Part shown: positions 41,831 through 49,964 of the stretch, piece after piece
Layout: each line of letters starts with the position of its first letter
Numbering within the stretch: position 1 is the first letter of the stretch
Source of the DNA: Clostridium_AD sp050717635
Lineage (GTDB): Bacteria; Bacillota; Clostridia; Clostridiales; Clostridiaceae
Length of the DNA stretch: 64,000 bases
Direction: 5' to 3'
Assembly (NCBI RefSeq): GCF_050717635.1
Contig: NZ_JBOITO010000003.1
Location: forward strand, 62,001-126,000
Position numbers and translations under genes: made by a program
Notes under the pieces: model-generated
Told to the model about the DNA's origin: nothing
The model's database searches: none
The model's input: only the letters and a program-made list of their open reading frames with translations

Positions 41831-42295
41831 CTAATAAATTTTTTCTATAAGTACTTCGTAATTACCTTGTGGAGATACAACAGTGCACTTTTCTCCGAGA
41901 GCCTTTTCATATATTGCCATGCCGAGAGGGGATTCAATACTTATGTTCATTAAATCTGGGTTAGTCTCTACGGTAGATACTAGGCGTACTTTTTCAGTAT
42001 CATCTGTATCAAGAAATTTAATATCAGCTTGCCCGCCAAGACCTAAATGTTCATCATTACTGTAGTCATCTACTACTGTAGAGTTACGAATCAATTCTTG
42101 AATCTTAATTACTCTATCATTATTGGTTGCTTCATCATCTTTAGCCGCATCGTATTCTGCGTTCTCACTTAAATCACCATGTGATTTTGCTTCTTTAATA
42201 GCAGCTGTTATCTCTCTTCTTTTTTCGCCTGTAAGCAGTTCTAATTCATCTTCTAATTTTTTAAGTCCATTAGGTGTTAATATTGTATTTTTCAT
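41831..42295 (-). CDS. greA: Transcript cleavage/elongation factor GreA
   Basis: 154 residues. The N-terminal coiled-coil finger has the acidic tip of Gre factors (GDLSENAEYDAAKDDEA), and the C-terminal FKBP-like domain has ESPLGMAIYEKALGEKCTV. GreA rescues backtracked RNA polymerase. The N-terminus MKNTILTPNGLKKLEDELELL is typical, with GGGAG about ten bases upstream. Clostridia commonly have a second gre gene near lysS; this monocistronic copy could be either the main or the extra one. Confidence 0.9.
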   Translation of the reverse strand: MKNTILTPNGLKKLEDELELLTGEKRREITAAIKEAKSHGDLSENAEYDAAKDDEATNNDRVIKIQELIRNSTVVDDYSNDEHLGLGGQADIKFLDTDDTEKVRLVSTVETNPDLMNISIESPLGMAIYEKALGEKCTVVSPQGNYEVLIEKIY

Positions 42296-42571
42296 TTATT
42301 TTTCACTCCCAACAATTATTCGTATAAATATGTTTTCCATGTTCAAATATAGATAGGACATTACGATATATTATATCATATTTTCAGCGAATATATTGGT
42401 AATTATCTAAAATCCAATTATATCCTATGTACTTTTATAATATTCTTGTAGATAAGACTAATAATACATATTGAATTTATATTGTTTTTTATGGGCAAAA
42501 TATTGATATAATTTTTATATGTTATAATAGTTTTATAATAAAATACAAAAGAAAGTAGATGATTTAAAAAA

Positions 42572-43369
42572 GTGTTAACAATATATGCAGTATCAGATTC
42601 AATTGGCGAAACAGCAGAACTCGTAGCTAAATCAGTAGCAAGTCAGTTTCCAGGGAATACAGTAGTTAAGAAAATACCATATATCAAAACAGCAGAGGAT
42701 GTTAATGATTTAATTAGCAAAATAGATACTAATTCTAAAGCAATGATTGTTTCGACTATAATCATGGTAGATGTAAAAGAGTTTCTAGTTCAAAGATGCG
42801 CAGAAAAAGGAATCATTGTATCAAATATTTTAGGACCAGCAATAGGACTTGCGGCTAAGTTATTAGATAAGCAGCCAGAATATATGCCTGGTGCAATTTG
42901 GAACATGGATGAGGAATATTATAAAAGAATAGAGGCTATGGAGTTTGCTATACAATATGATGATAGTAGGGATTATAATGGATTAAAACATGCAGATGTA
43001 GTGCTTATTGGAGTTTCAAGAACTTCAAAAACGCCTCTATGTATGTATCTAGCTAATAAAGGGATAAAAGCAATAAATATACCACTAATGCCAGAAGTGC
43101 CTGTTCCAGAAGAACTATATAATATTCCTAGCAAAAAAATTATAGGACTTAATATAAATCCCTATGTGCTTATTGAAATAAGACAACACAGAATGGATAA
43201 ATTCAACGGACTTACTTCTAGTTTTCAATATGCTAATGATGAAAGAATACTCGAGGAACTAGATTATGCAGAAAAAATAATGAAAAAGACAAGGTGTTTG
43301 AAAATTGATATTACCAAAAGAGCTATAGAGGACACTGCTTTAATTATTATGGATGCTTTAGGACAATAG
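42572..43369 (+). CDS. Pyruvate, phosphate dikinase regulatory protein (PSRP family)
   Basis: 265 residues with family signatures: N-terminal YAVSDSIGETAELVAKSVASQF, and the nucleotide-binding loop GVSRTSKTPLCMYLANKG (about 149-166). IGLNINPYVLIEIRQHRM is also typical. Such proteins are bifunctional: ADP-dependent kinase and Pi-dependent pyrophosphorylase acting on PPDK or PEP synthase. No ppdK is in the window. The start is GTG 42572 (GAAAGTAGATGAT upstream). It converges on ilvA with a shared hairpin. Confidence 0.9.
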   Translation: MLTIYAVSDSIGETAELVAKSVASQFPGNTVVKKIPYIKTAEDVNDLISKIDTNSKAMIVSTIIMVDVKEFLVQRCAEKGIIVSNILGPAIGLAAKLLDKQPEYMPGAIWNMDEEYYKRIEAMEFAIQYDDSRDYNGLKHADVVLIGVSRTSKTPLCMYLANKGIKAINIPLMPEVPVPEELYNIPSKKIIGLNINPYVLIEIRQHRMDKFNGLTSSFQYANDERILEELDYAEKIMKKTRCLKIDITKRAIEDTALIIMDALGQ

Positions 43370-43393
43370 GTGAAGCAGTAAAGTCTTCACCTA
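43367..43393. terminator. Convergent hairpin between the PPDK regulator gene and ilvA
   Basis: Perfect TAGGTGAAG / CTTCACCTA arms with a 9-base loop; no long T-run on either strand, so it may be weak. Confidence 0.5.
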
Positions 43394-43405
43394 CTTAACT
43401 ATAAA

Positions 43406-44650
43406 TCAATATATTTTATGGACCTTATAGCCCCCTTTGCTTAATTCATTAATAATAGTAGCTACGTGATCGTGACCATTTGTTTCCGTAGTAATTTCAA
43501 GTTGCACTTGCATAAAACGATCGTTAGTTTTAAATTGATTATGATCTAGCTTTACAACATTGGCATTTGCGTTTGCAAGGATTGTTGAGACTTTGACAAG
43601 CTCTCCTGGAATATCTGGCATTTCTATACTAAAGCAAAATAGTCTTCCTCTTGAAACAAGTCCTCTATCTATCATGGAGGATATTGTCACAACGTCAATA
43701 TTACCACCACTTAAAACACAGGCGATCTTCTTACCCTTTTCTTGTATTTTTTTAAGCCCGGCAAAGGATAAGGCGCCTGAAGCTTCGGCAATAAGCTTGT
43801 GCTTTTCTAAAAGAAGAAGAAAGGATTCCATTATATCAAAATCTGAAACTGTTACAATCTCATCTACATAGTTTCTTATAATCTCAAAGGTCAGGGTTCC
43901 GGGTTTTTTAACAGCCACACCATCAGCTATAGTGCGAACTGTTGATAGGTGGACTATTTCATTACTGTCCATAGATTCCTTCATGGCTTTTGCACCTTCT
44001 GGTTCTACACCTATTATTTTAATCTTAGGATTCAATGCTTTTGCTGCAAGGGCAATGCCTGCAATTAAGCCGCCGCCACCAATAGGAACGAGAATACAGT
44101 CTATATCGTCTATTTCCTCTATAATTTCGCAAGCGATAGTTCCTTGACCATACATTACGTCTAAATCATCAAAAGGATGTATAAAAACATAATTGTTCTC
44201 CTTTTGTAATCTTTTTGCTTCTGTAAAAGCCTCATCATAACAATCTCCAAATAAAATTACATTTGCTCCATAGTTTTTTGTGGCTTCCACTTTAATAAGC
44301 GGTGTGGTTTTAGGCATTACAATAGTGGCATAAACACCTAGTTTTTGTGCTGAATACGCAACGCCTTGGGCGTGATTACCCGCAGAGGATGCAATTACAC
44401 CTCTTTCTTTTTCAGAGTGAGTTAATGTACAAAGTTTATTGTAAGCTCCACGAATTTTAAAGGCCCCCGTAATTTGCAAATTTTCAGGCTTGATATAAAC
44501 AGAATTTTGAGATTCATTACTAAAAACATCACTATATATGAGGGCTGTTTTTTTAGATACACCTTCTAAATTTATCTGTGCCTTTTTAATTTCTGAAAGA
44601 TGAAATTCTAATTCTTGATTTAATGATGATTCTTTTGCTGTGTTTAACAT
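43406..44650 (-). CDS. ilvA: Threonine ammonia-lyase with C-terminal ACT domain
   Basis: 414 residues. PLP lysine Lys65 in TGAFKIRGAYNKL, ASSAGNHAQGVAYSAQ, glycine loop PIGGGGLIAGIALAAKAL, and CVLSGGNIDV. Residues about 330-414 form an ACT domain (FCFSIEMPDIPGELVKVSTILANANANVVKLDHNQ). It makes 2-oxobutanoate, the isoleucine precursor. The length with one short ACT domain is that of the shorter IlvA/TdcB-like enzymes common in clostridia. The upstream T-box with an Ile codon supports a biosynthetic role. GGAGG before ATG. Confidence 0.92.
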   Translation of the reverse strand: MLNTAKESSLNQELEFHLSEIKKAQINLEGVSKKTALIYSDVFSNESQNSVYIKPENLQITGAFKIRGAYNKLCTLTHSEKERGVIASSAGNHAQGVAYSAQKLGVYATIVMPKTTPLIKVEATKNYGANVILFGDCYDEAFTEAKRLQKENNYVFIHPFDDLDVMYGQGTIACEIIEEIDDIDCILVPIGGGGLIAGIALAAKALNPKIKIIGVEPEGAKAMKESMDSNEIVHLSTVRTIADGVAVKKPGTLTFEIIRNYVDEIVTVSDFDIMESFLLLLEKHKLIAEASGALSFAGLKKIQEKGKKIACVLSGGNIDVVTISSMIDRGLVSRGRLFCFSIEMPDIPGELVKVSTILANANANVVKLDHNQFKTNDRFMQVQLEITTETNGHDHVATIINELSKGGYKVHKIY

Positions 44651-44684
44651 ATTAAACCTCCAGTTTGGTATTATATTTTGTAAA

Positions 44685-44945
44685 AAAAAAACTCGTCCTT
44701 GAATATAAATTCAAGGACGAGTGTAAATCGCGGTACCACCTTTATTGTATCTTAAAAAAAGATACCTCTCTTTTCGGTTCTTACAAACCTAAGCCTTTTA
44801 TCGGGGCTCACCGGCTTATCTTAGTTTATTCAGATAAGCAGCTCGGGAGTGATTTGTATTCTATATCCAGTATCGACTTTCAGCAAACATCGACTCTCTG
44901 CAACTGAAGGTAATAAAAATAGCTATCTCCGTCTTCACAATAATA
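44685..44945 (-). promoter_or_regulatory. T-box riboswitch of ilvA (Ile)
   Basis: On the minus strand the leader has AGAGAG, a specifier region reading AAATCACTCCCGAGCT, the T-box AGGTGGTACCGCG (44729-44741) and a terminator CTCGTCCTTGAAT / ATTCAAGGACGAG (44692-44721) with nine Ts. Aligned with the other two leaders here, the specifier codon is ATC (44851-44853), isoleucine. Uncharged tRNA-Ile would favour antitermination. Confidence 0.92.
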
Positions 44946-44967
44946 ATATATTTGATTTTAATGAAAA

Positions 44968-44996
44968 TCTTAGCATTAATTATTTGTAATGTCAAT
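44968..44996 (-). promoter_or_regulatory. Promoter of the ilvA T-box transcript
   Basis: Minus strand TTGACA (44991-44996), 17 bases, TAAGAT (44968-44973). Confidence 0.75.
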
Positions 44997-45082
44997 AGAA
45001 AAAATAAAAAAAACTGTAATTTATTAGTTCGTTTTTAAAAAAATGCAAAAGACAGAAAATTTAAAAAAAAGAAATAATGGTG

Positions 45083-45111
45083 TTGACAAATTGCTTTATT
45101 GCATATATACT
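45083..45111 (+). promoter_or_regulatory. Promoter of the ilvC1-ilvB1 T-box transcript
   Basis: TTGACA (45083-45088), 17 bases, TATACT (45106-45111). It diverges from the ilvA promoter about 90 bases away. Confidence 0.85.
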
Positions 45112-45127
45112 AAAAAACAACAGAATA

Positions 45128-45500
45128 AATAAAGCTATGACGGAGAGAAAAATATTAGGGCTGAAACTACAGAGAACCAACGTTTGATGAGAGTTGGTGT
45201 GATGCGGATATGTAATGATCACTCTTGAGCTTCTGAGTTGAACTTGAAACTATTGTGATGACAAATTGCAAAAAAAATATCAATCACAAAATGTGCAGTT
45301 TGGCATTAAGTAAACGAAGACGGTTGCCTCCGATATAGGGCTATGGTTAAAGAACTTAATTTTAATGATATTTTCTATTCTTTTGACCAAAAATAATGAG
45401 GTGATTTATAATAAGAAATCACGAATTAGGGTGGTACCACGAATCTTTCGTCCCTATAAACATAGTTAGATATGTGTTTATAGGGATGGAAGATTTTTTA
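45128..45500 (+). promoter_or_regulatory. T-box riboswitch of ilvC1 (Ile)
   Basis: A long leader with Stem I, a specifier region GTAATGATCACTCTTGAGC (codon ATC at 45218-45220, Ile) and T-box AGGGTGGTACCACG (about 45428-45441). The terminator pairs ATCTTTCGTCCCTATAAACA with TGTTTATAGGGATGGAAGAT (45443-45493) before TTTTTT. It controls ilvC1, ilvB1 and the small ORF behind them. Confidence 0.92.
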
Positions 45501-45529
45501 TTTATCCAAAAATAAGGGGGGGAATTTAA

Positions 45530-46522
45530 ATGGCTAAAATGTATTATGATGGTGATGCGGATTTAGATTTATTAAAAGGTAAAAAGGTTGCAGTTGTGGG
45601 ATATGGTAGTCAAGGGCATGCTCATGCACTCAATTTAAAAGAAAGTGGAGTAAATGTTGTTGTTGGTTTATATAAGGGTAGCAAATCATGGAATAAGGCA
45701 TTGGAAGCAGGTCTTGAAGTTTTGGAGGTATGCGACGCAACAAAGTGCAGTAATGTAATAATGGTACTTGCTCCTGATGAAATGCAGAGTAAAATTTATA
45801 AGGAGAGCATTGCGCCAAATTTAAAAGAAGGAGATGCACTAGTCTTTGCACATGGGTTTAATATTCACTTTAATCAGATTACGCCTCCTGAAAATGTAGA
45901 TGTATTTATGGTAGCACCAAAAGGTCCTGGACACCTAGTAAGAAGAGTGTATCAAGAAGGAAAAGGTGTTCCGGCACTAATTGCGGTATACCAAGATTAC
46001 AGCGGACGCGCAAAAGAATTTGCACTTGCTTATGCAAAAGGAATAGGAGCTACAAAAGCCGGTGTGCTTGAAACTACTTTCAAAGAGGAAACTGAAACTG
46101 ATTTATTTGGTGAACAGGCAGTTTTATGTGGAGGAGTTACAGAACTTATTAAAGCAGGGTTCGATACGCTTACAAATGCAGGCTACCAAAAGGAAATTGC
46201 TTATTTTGAGTGTCTTCATGAACTAAAGCTTATTGTGGATTTATTGTATGAAGGTGGATTTGAAAATATGAGATACAGCGTTAGTGACACAGCTGAATAT
46301 GGAGATTATATGGTGGGTAAAAGGATTATAAATCAGGATACCAGAAAAGAAATGGCAAAGGTACTCACAGAAATACAAAATGGAGAATTTGCAAGGGATT
46401 GGTTAATGGAAAACCAAATCAACAGACCTAACTTTAGTGCAATAAAAAGAATAGAACTTGAACATCCACTTGTGGCTGTAGGTAAAGAGTTAAGAAGCAT
46501 GATGTCTTGGATTAAAAAGTAA
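45530..46522 (+). CDS. ilvC: Ketol-acid reductoisomerase, paralogue 1
   Basis: 330 residues, class I KARI. NADPH site VVGYGSQGHAHALNL (about 23-37) and GLYKGSKSWNKA. The knotted C-terminal domain has the metal-binding EETETDLFGEQAVLCGG, AYFECLHELKLIVDL and YSVSDTAEYGDY. It converts acetolactate or acetohydroxybutyrate to the dihydroxy acids of valine/leucine or isoleucine synthesis. It is very similar throughout to the second copy at 48921. It sits first in the Ile-controlled unit, 31 bases before ilvB1, and has the strong GGGGGGGA site. Confidence 0.96.
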   Translation: MAKMYYDGDADLDLLKGKKVAVVGYGSQGHAHALNLKESGVNVVVGLYKGSKSWNKALEAGLEVLEVCDATKCSNVIMVLAPDEMQSKIYKESIAPNLKEGDALVFAHGFNIHFNQITPPENVDVFMVAPKGPGHLVRRVYQEGKGVPALIAVYQDYSGRAKEFALAYAKGIGATKAGVLETTFKEETETDLFGEQAVLCGGVTELIKAGFDTLTNAGYQKEIAYFECLHELKLIVDLLYEGGFENMRYSVSDTAEYGDYMVGKRIINQDTRKEMAKVLTEIQNGEFARDWLMENQINRPNFSAIKRIELEHPLVAVGKELRSMMSWIKK

Positions 46523-46553
46523 AAATAATCTGTTTTGAAAAGAAGGTGAAAAA

Positions 46554-48206
46554 ATGCTACTAAGTGGAGCTCAAATTTTACTTAAGTGTTTAAAAGAGCA
46601 AGATGCAAATGTTATTTTTGGATATCCTGGTGGGTCTGTGATTCCACTATATGATGCGCTTTATGATGAAATGGATTATTTCACACATATTAGGACGGCT
46701 CATGAACAGGCGGCAGTTCATGCCTCAGATGGATATGCAAGAGCTACAGGTAAGGTTGGAGTTTGTATTGTAACCTCTGGACCGGGTGCCACCAATACCA
46801 TTACAGGAATTGCTACGGCTTACATGGATTCTATTCCTATGGTTGTATTTACAGGGCAAGTTCCAAGGAGTTTGCTTGGAAAGGATTCTTTTCAGGAAAT
46901 AGATATAATGGGGATTACTTTGTCCATAACGAAGCACAATTTTATTGTGAAAGATGAAAATAATTTAGCCACTACAGTAAGAGAAGCTTTTAAAATAGCA
47001 AGAAGTGGAAGGCCGGGACCAGTGCTTGTGGATATTCCAAAAGATGTTTTCCTTAGCTTTGCCGAATATGAAAAGGTGGAAGTGAATCATGGAAAACAAG
47101 AAGTAGTGCCTGTAGATATGAAAAAAATACAGGAAGTAGCTGAAATGATTGAGAATGCAAAAAGGCCAATAATTTATGCTGGTGGTGGAATAAAAATAGG
47201 CAATGCTTCAGTGTCACTGTGTAAATTCGCAAAAATAGGGGACATTCCTGTTGCCAATACACTTATGGGCCTAGGGACTATTCCAAGAAATCATGAATTG
47301 TCGTTAGGAATGGTAGGGATGCACGGGTCCTTTGAAGCAAATTTAGCAGTTACAAATAGTGATTTAGTTATAGCAATTGGTGCACGTTTTAGTGATAGGG
47401 TAATTGGAAAAGCAGAGGCTTTTGCTCCAAAAGCAAAGATTATTCATATTGATATTGATGAGTCGGAGATAGATAAAAACAAGGTAGTGGATTTATGTTT
47501 AGTTGGAGATGTGAATACAATTTTAGAAACTTTACTTTGTTATATGGATCAAAAGGATAGAAAATCTTGGCATAAGGAGATTGCAAAATGGAAAAAACCA
47601 CCTAAGAGCTCAGATGGATTTACACATAAAAGTATACTCAAGTGTTTAAATGAAGCTCTTGAGGAAGATATAATTGTTACTACAGACGTTGGACAACATC
47701 AAATGTGGACTGCGCAACAATGGAAATTTAAGAAACCTAGGACATTTATCACCTCAGGTGGCCTTGGAACAATGGGATTTGGAATGGGTGCCGCCATCGG
47801 AAGCCAAATGGGAAATTTGGATAAAAGGGTGCTTTTAATAACTGGAGATGGTAGTTTTAGAATGGGTTGTAATGAACTTCAGACAATTTCAAAGTATAAG
47901 CTTCCCATAGTTACTGTTATTATGAATAATCATGCCTTAGGACTTGTAAGGCAGTGGCAGAAAATGTTCTGTAAGGCAAGATATTCACAAACAGATATCG
48001 GGGATGAAGTAAACTATGTAAAGCTTGCAGAAGCCTATGGCATTGAAGGATACAAGGTTACAACTATGCAGGAATTAAAAAATGCTCTTGAAATCGTAAA
48101 ATCAGGAACAAAGCCTATATTAATTGATTGTGTAATAGATAAAGATGAAGGTGTATATCCAATTGTACCGCCAGGCAAATCTATTCAAGAATTAGTTTTA
48201 GAATAA
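46554..48206 (+). CDS. ilvB: Acetolactate synthase catalytic subunit, paralogue 1
   Basis: 550 residues, TPP enzyme. FGYPGGSVIPLYDAL and the active Glu in RTAHEQAAVHASDGYARATG at the N-terminus, SGPGATNTITGIATAYMDSIP, FAD/central domain VIAIGARFSDRVIG. The TPP-Mg motif is GDGSFRMGCNELQTISKYKLPIVTVIMNN. It condenses pyruvate with pyruvate or 2-oxobutanoate. No ilvN regulatory-subunit gene follows; a 48-residue ORF occupies that place. Being in an Ile-sensing unit, it may serve mainly acetohydroxybutyrate formation, sharing IlvN from the second operon or working unregulated. Confidence 0.95.
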   Translation: MLLSGAQILLKCLKEQDANVIFGYPGGSVIPLYDALYDEMDYFTHIRTAHEQAAVHASDGYARATGKVGVCIVTSGPGATNTITGIATAYMDSIPMVVFTGQVPRSLLGKDSFQEIDIMGITLSITKHNFIVKDENNLATTVREAFKIARSGRPGPVLVDIPKDVFLSFAEYEKVEVNHGKQEVVPVDMKKIQEVAEMIENAKRPIIYAGGGIKIGNASVSLCKFAKIGDIPVANTLMGLGTIPRNHELSLGMVGMHGSFEANLAVTNSDLVIAIGARFSDRVIGKAEAFAPKAKIIHIDIDESEIDKNKVVDLCLVGDVNTILETLLCYMDQKDRKSWHKEIAKWKKPPKSSDGFTHKSILKCLNEALEEDIIVTTDVGQHQMWTAQQWKFKKPRTFITSGGLGTMGFGMGAAIGSQMGNLDKRVLLITGDGSFRMGCNELQTISKYKLPIVTVIMNNHALGLVRQWQKMFCKARYSQTDIGDEVNYVKLAEAYGIEGYKVTTMQELKNALEIVKSGTKPILIDCVIDKDEGVYPIVPPGKSIQELVLE

Positions 48207-48222
48207 AAGGGGGGCTATTAAA

Positions 48223-48369
48223 ATGTTGAATATAAATGAAAAAGTGGAATATAAGGAAGAAGTAGAAGAGAATTTTGGGGAAGATACAAATAATCAATAT
48301 GAATTTTACAATTCAAATTATAGTGTAAATTTTTTTGGAGCAGGACCTGGTACAGAAGACTTTCAATAA
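48223..48369 (+). CDS. Small acidic ORF after ilvB1, 48 aa, unrecognised
   Basis: A strong AGGGGGGCT lies about eight bases before ATG 48223, and the frame runs 48 codons to TAA 48367-48369, only 16 bases after ilvB1. The peptide is very acidic in its first half (NINEKVEYKEEVEENFGEDT), then Tyr/Asn-rich (QYEFYNSNYSVNFF), and ends GAGPGTEDFQ. There is no signal, cysteine or membrane segment. It is not a truncated ACT domain, so not a piece of ilvN. The ribosome site, operon position and downstream promoter at 48394 argue for a real gene. Function unknown; a subunit or stabiliser of the neighbouring synthase is possible. Confidence 0.6.
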   Translation: MLNINEKVEYKEEVEENFGEDTNNQYEFYNSNYSVNFFGAGPGTEDFQ

Positions 48370-48393
48370 AATAATAAATTTTAGTAGTAAATG

Positions 48394-48422
48394 TTGACAA
48401 ATTAAAGTTCATAAAGTATACT
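48394..48422 (+). promoter_or_regulatory. Promoter of the leucine operon
   Basis: TTGACA (48394-48399), 17 bases, TATACT (48417-48422): the same hexamers and spacing as the ilvC1 promoter. Confidence 0.85.
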
Positions 48423-48574
48423 AGGCTACAATATAAAAATTAATTAAATATTGTAAAAAACGATGAACAAAAATAGAAATATTGCATATTCTATAGAAAA
48501 TGACTTGTAATATCTTTTATTTAAATGCAAAATGAAATATTCAGAGAATAAAAAATCAAATTTAATATAATTTA

Positions 48575-48808
48575 AAAACTATGATAGGACTAGTAAACGT
48601 CTTTAATATTTCACAGAGAGTGGGGATTGGTGTGAACCCATAAATGTTAGACGTTGAATCTCACCCTTGAGTTGTAAGCTGAAAACATTATATGTCGTAA
48701 GCTGTTCCGGTGTATAAATAGTATATATCGTTAAAAAATGAAGATATAAAAATGGGTGGTACCGCGATAGACTTTTTCGCCCCAACGGGCAGGAGGTCTA
48801 TTTTTTAT
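48575..48808 (+). promoter_or_regulatory. T-box riboswitch of the ilvC2-leu operon (Leu)
   Basis: AGAGAG (48614-48620) begins the conserved part of Stem I. The specifier region GTTGAATCTCACCCTTGAG aligns with the Ile leaders and gives codon CTC (48660-48662), leucine. T-box GGGTGGTACCGCG (48754-48766). Terminator ATAGAC...GTCTAT with GCCC/GGGC inside, followed by TTTTTT (to 48806). The sequence 48430-48575 before it shows nothing recognisable. Confidence 0.92.
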
Positions 48809-48920
48809 ACTCAAAATTCAAGTAAATATGTTATTTGATGATATAAAAGATTCTGTAGAAGTGTTAATGCAGCTTTTATATTTATTTAAAATAAAAAATA
48901 AAAAATATGGGGGAATTAAA

Positions 48921-49916
48921 ATGTCGAAAATGTATTATGATAAAGACGCAAATTTAGAATTATTAGTTGGAAAGAAAGTGGCTATTATCGGGTATGGTAG
49001 CCAAGGTCATGCACATGCACTAAATTTAAAAGCTAGTGGTGTGGATGTGTGTGTAGGTTTGTACAGAGGTAGTAAATCATGGAGTGTAGCTGAGGAAGCT
49101 GGGCTTTGCGTAATGGAATCTAGTGATGCAGCTAAAGCATCAGATTTTATAATGATGCTTGTTCCAGATGAAAAGCAAGGTAAAATCTATAAGGAGTGCA
49201 TAGAACCAAATCTAACAAGTGGTAAGGCACTGATTTTTGCCCATGGATTTAGTATACATTTTGGACAAATTAAGCCACCAGCAGATGTAGATATATTTAT
49301 GATAGCACCAAAGGGACCAGGACATACGGTAAGAAGCCAATTTGTGGAAGGTAAAGGCGTTCCTTGTTTAATTGCTGTACAACAAGATTTTACAGGAGTG
49401 GCTAAAGATTATGCGCTAGCATATGCAAAGGGTCTAGGAGGAGGAAGGGCTGGCATTCTAGAAACTTCTTTCAGAGAAGAAACAGAAACAGATCTTTTTG
49501 GAGAACAGGCAGTACTTTGTGGGGGAGTAACAGCATTAATAAAAGCAGGATTTAACACATTAGTAGAAGCGGGATATCAGCCTGAAATAGCTTATTTTGA
49601 ATGTTGTCATGAATTAAAACTTATTGTAGATCTTATTAATCAAGGAGGCCTTGGATATATGAGGTACTCAATCAGTGATACTGCAGAATATGGTGATTAT
49701 GTAGTTGGAGATAGAATTGTTACAGATGATACAAAAAAAGAAATGAAAAAAGTATTAACTGAAATTCAAAATGGAACCTTCGCTAAAAACTGGATGCTTG
49801 AAAATCAAGTAAATAAACCTTATTTTAATGCGGTAAGAAGAATGGAGTCAGAACAAAAAATTGAAGTAGTTGGAAAAGAGCTTAGAAAAATGATGTCTTG
49901 GATCAAAAGTAAATAA
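48921..49916 (+). CDS. ilvC: Ketol-acid reductoisomerase, paralogue 2
   Basis: 331 residues with the same features as the first copy: IIGYGSQGHAHALNLKASG, GLYRGSKSW, EETETDLFGEQAVLCGGVTALIKAGF, YFECCHELKLIVDL, YSISDTAEYGDY. ATG 48921 follows GGGGGA and aligns with the start of paralogue 1; the frame upstream to 48828 overlaps the leader and is not needed. First gene of the Leu-controlled operon, so it should feed 2-oxoisovalerate and leucine synthesis. The two copies look like an old duplication with many silent and conservative differences. Confidence 0.96.
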   Translation: MSKMYYDKDANLELLVGKKVAIIGYGSQGHAHALNLKASGVDVCVGLYRGSKSWSVAEEAGLCVMESSDAAKASDFIMMLVPDEKQGKIYKECIEPNLTSGKALIFAHGFSIHFGQIKPPADVDIFMIAPKGPGHTVRSQFVEGKGVPCLIAVQQDFTGVAKDYALAYAKGLGGGRAGILETSFREETETDLFGEQAVLCGGVTALIKAGFNTLVEAGYQPEIAYFECCHELKLIVDLINQGGLGYMRYSISDTAEYGDYVVGDRIVTDDTKKEMKKVLTEIQNGTFAKNWMLENQVNKPYFNAVRRMESEQKIEVVGKELRKMMSWIKSK

Positions 49917-49964
49917 AAGTTATCCAAAGCAATTTTATGTTATGTAATACAAGGAGGGATTAAT

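Noticed and set aside
44665..44907. Plus-strand open frame across the ilvA leader
   Set aside because: It coincides with the minus-strand T-box and terminator; composition and lack of homology features show it is a by-product of the RNA gene.
48603..48785. Minus-strand open frame inside the Leu T-box leader
   Set aside because: It lies wholly within conserved T-box elements on the other strand and has no credible ribosome site.
48828..48920. Longer N-terminus for the second ilvC
   Set aside because: The extension overlaps the T-box leader end; the ribosome site and alignment with the first ilvC fix the start at 48921.
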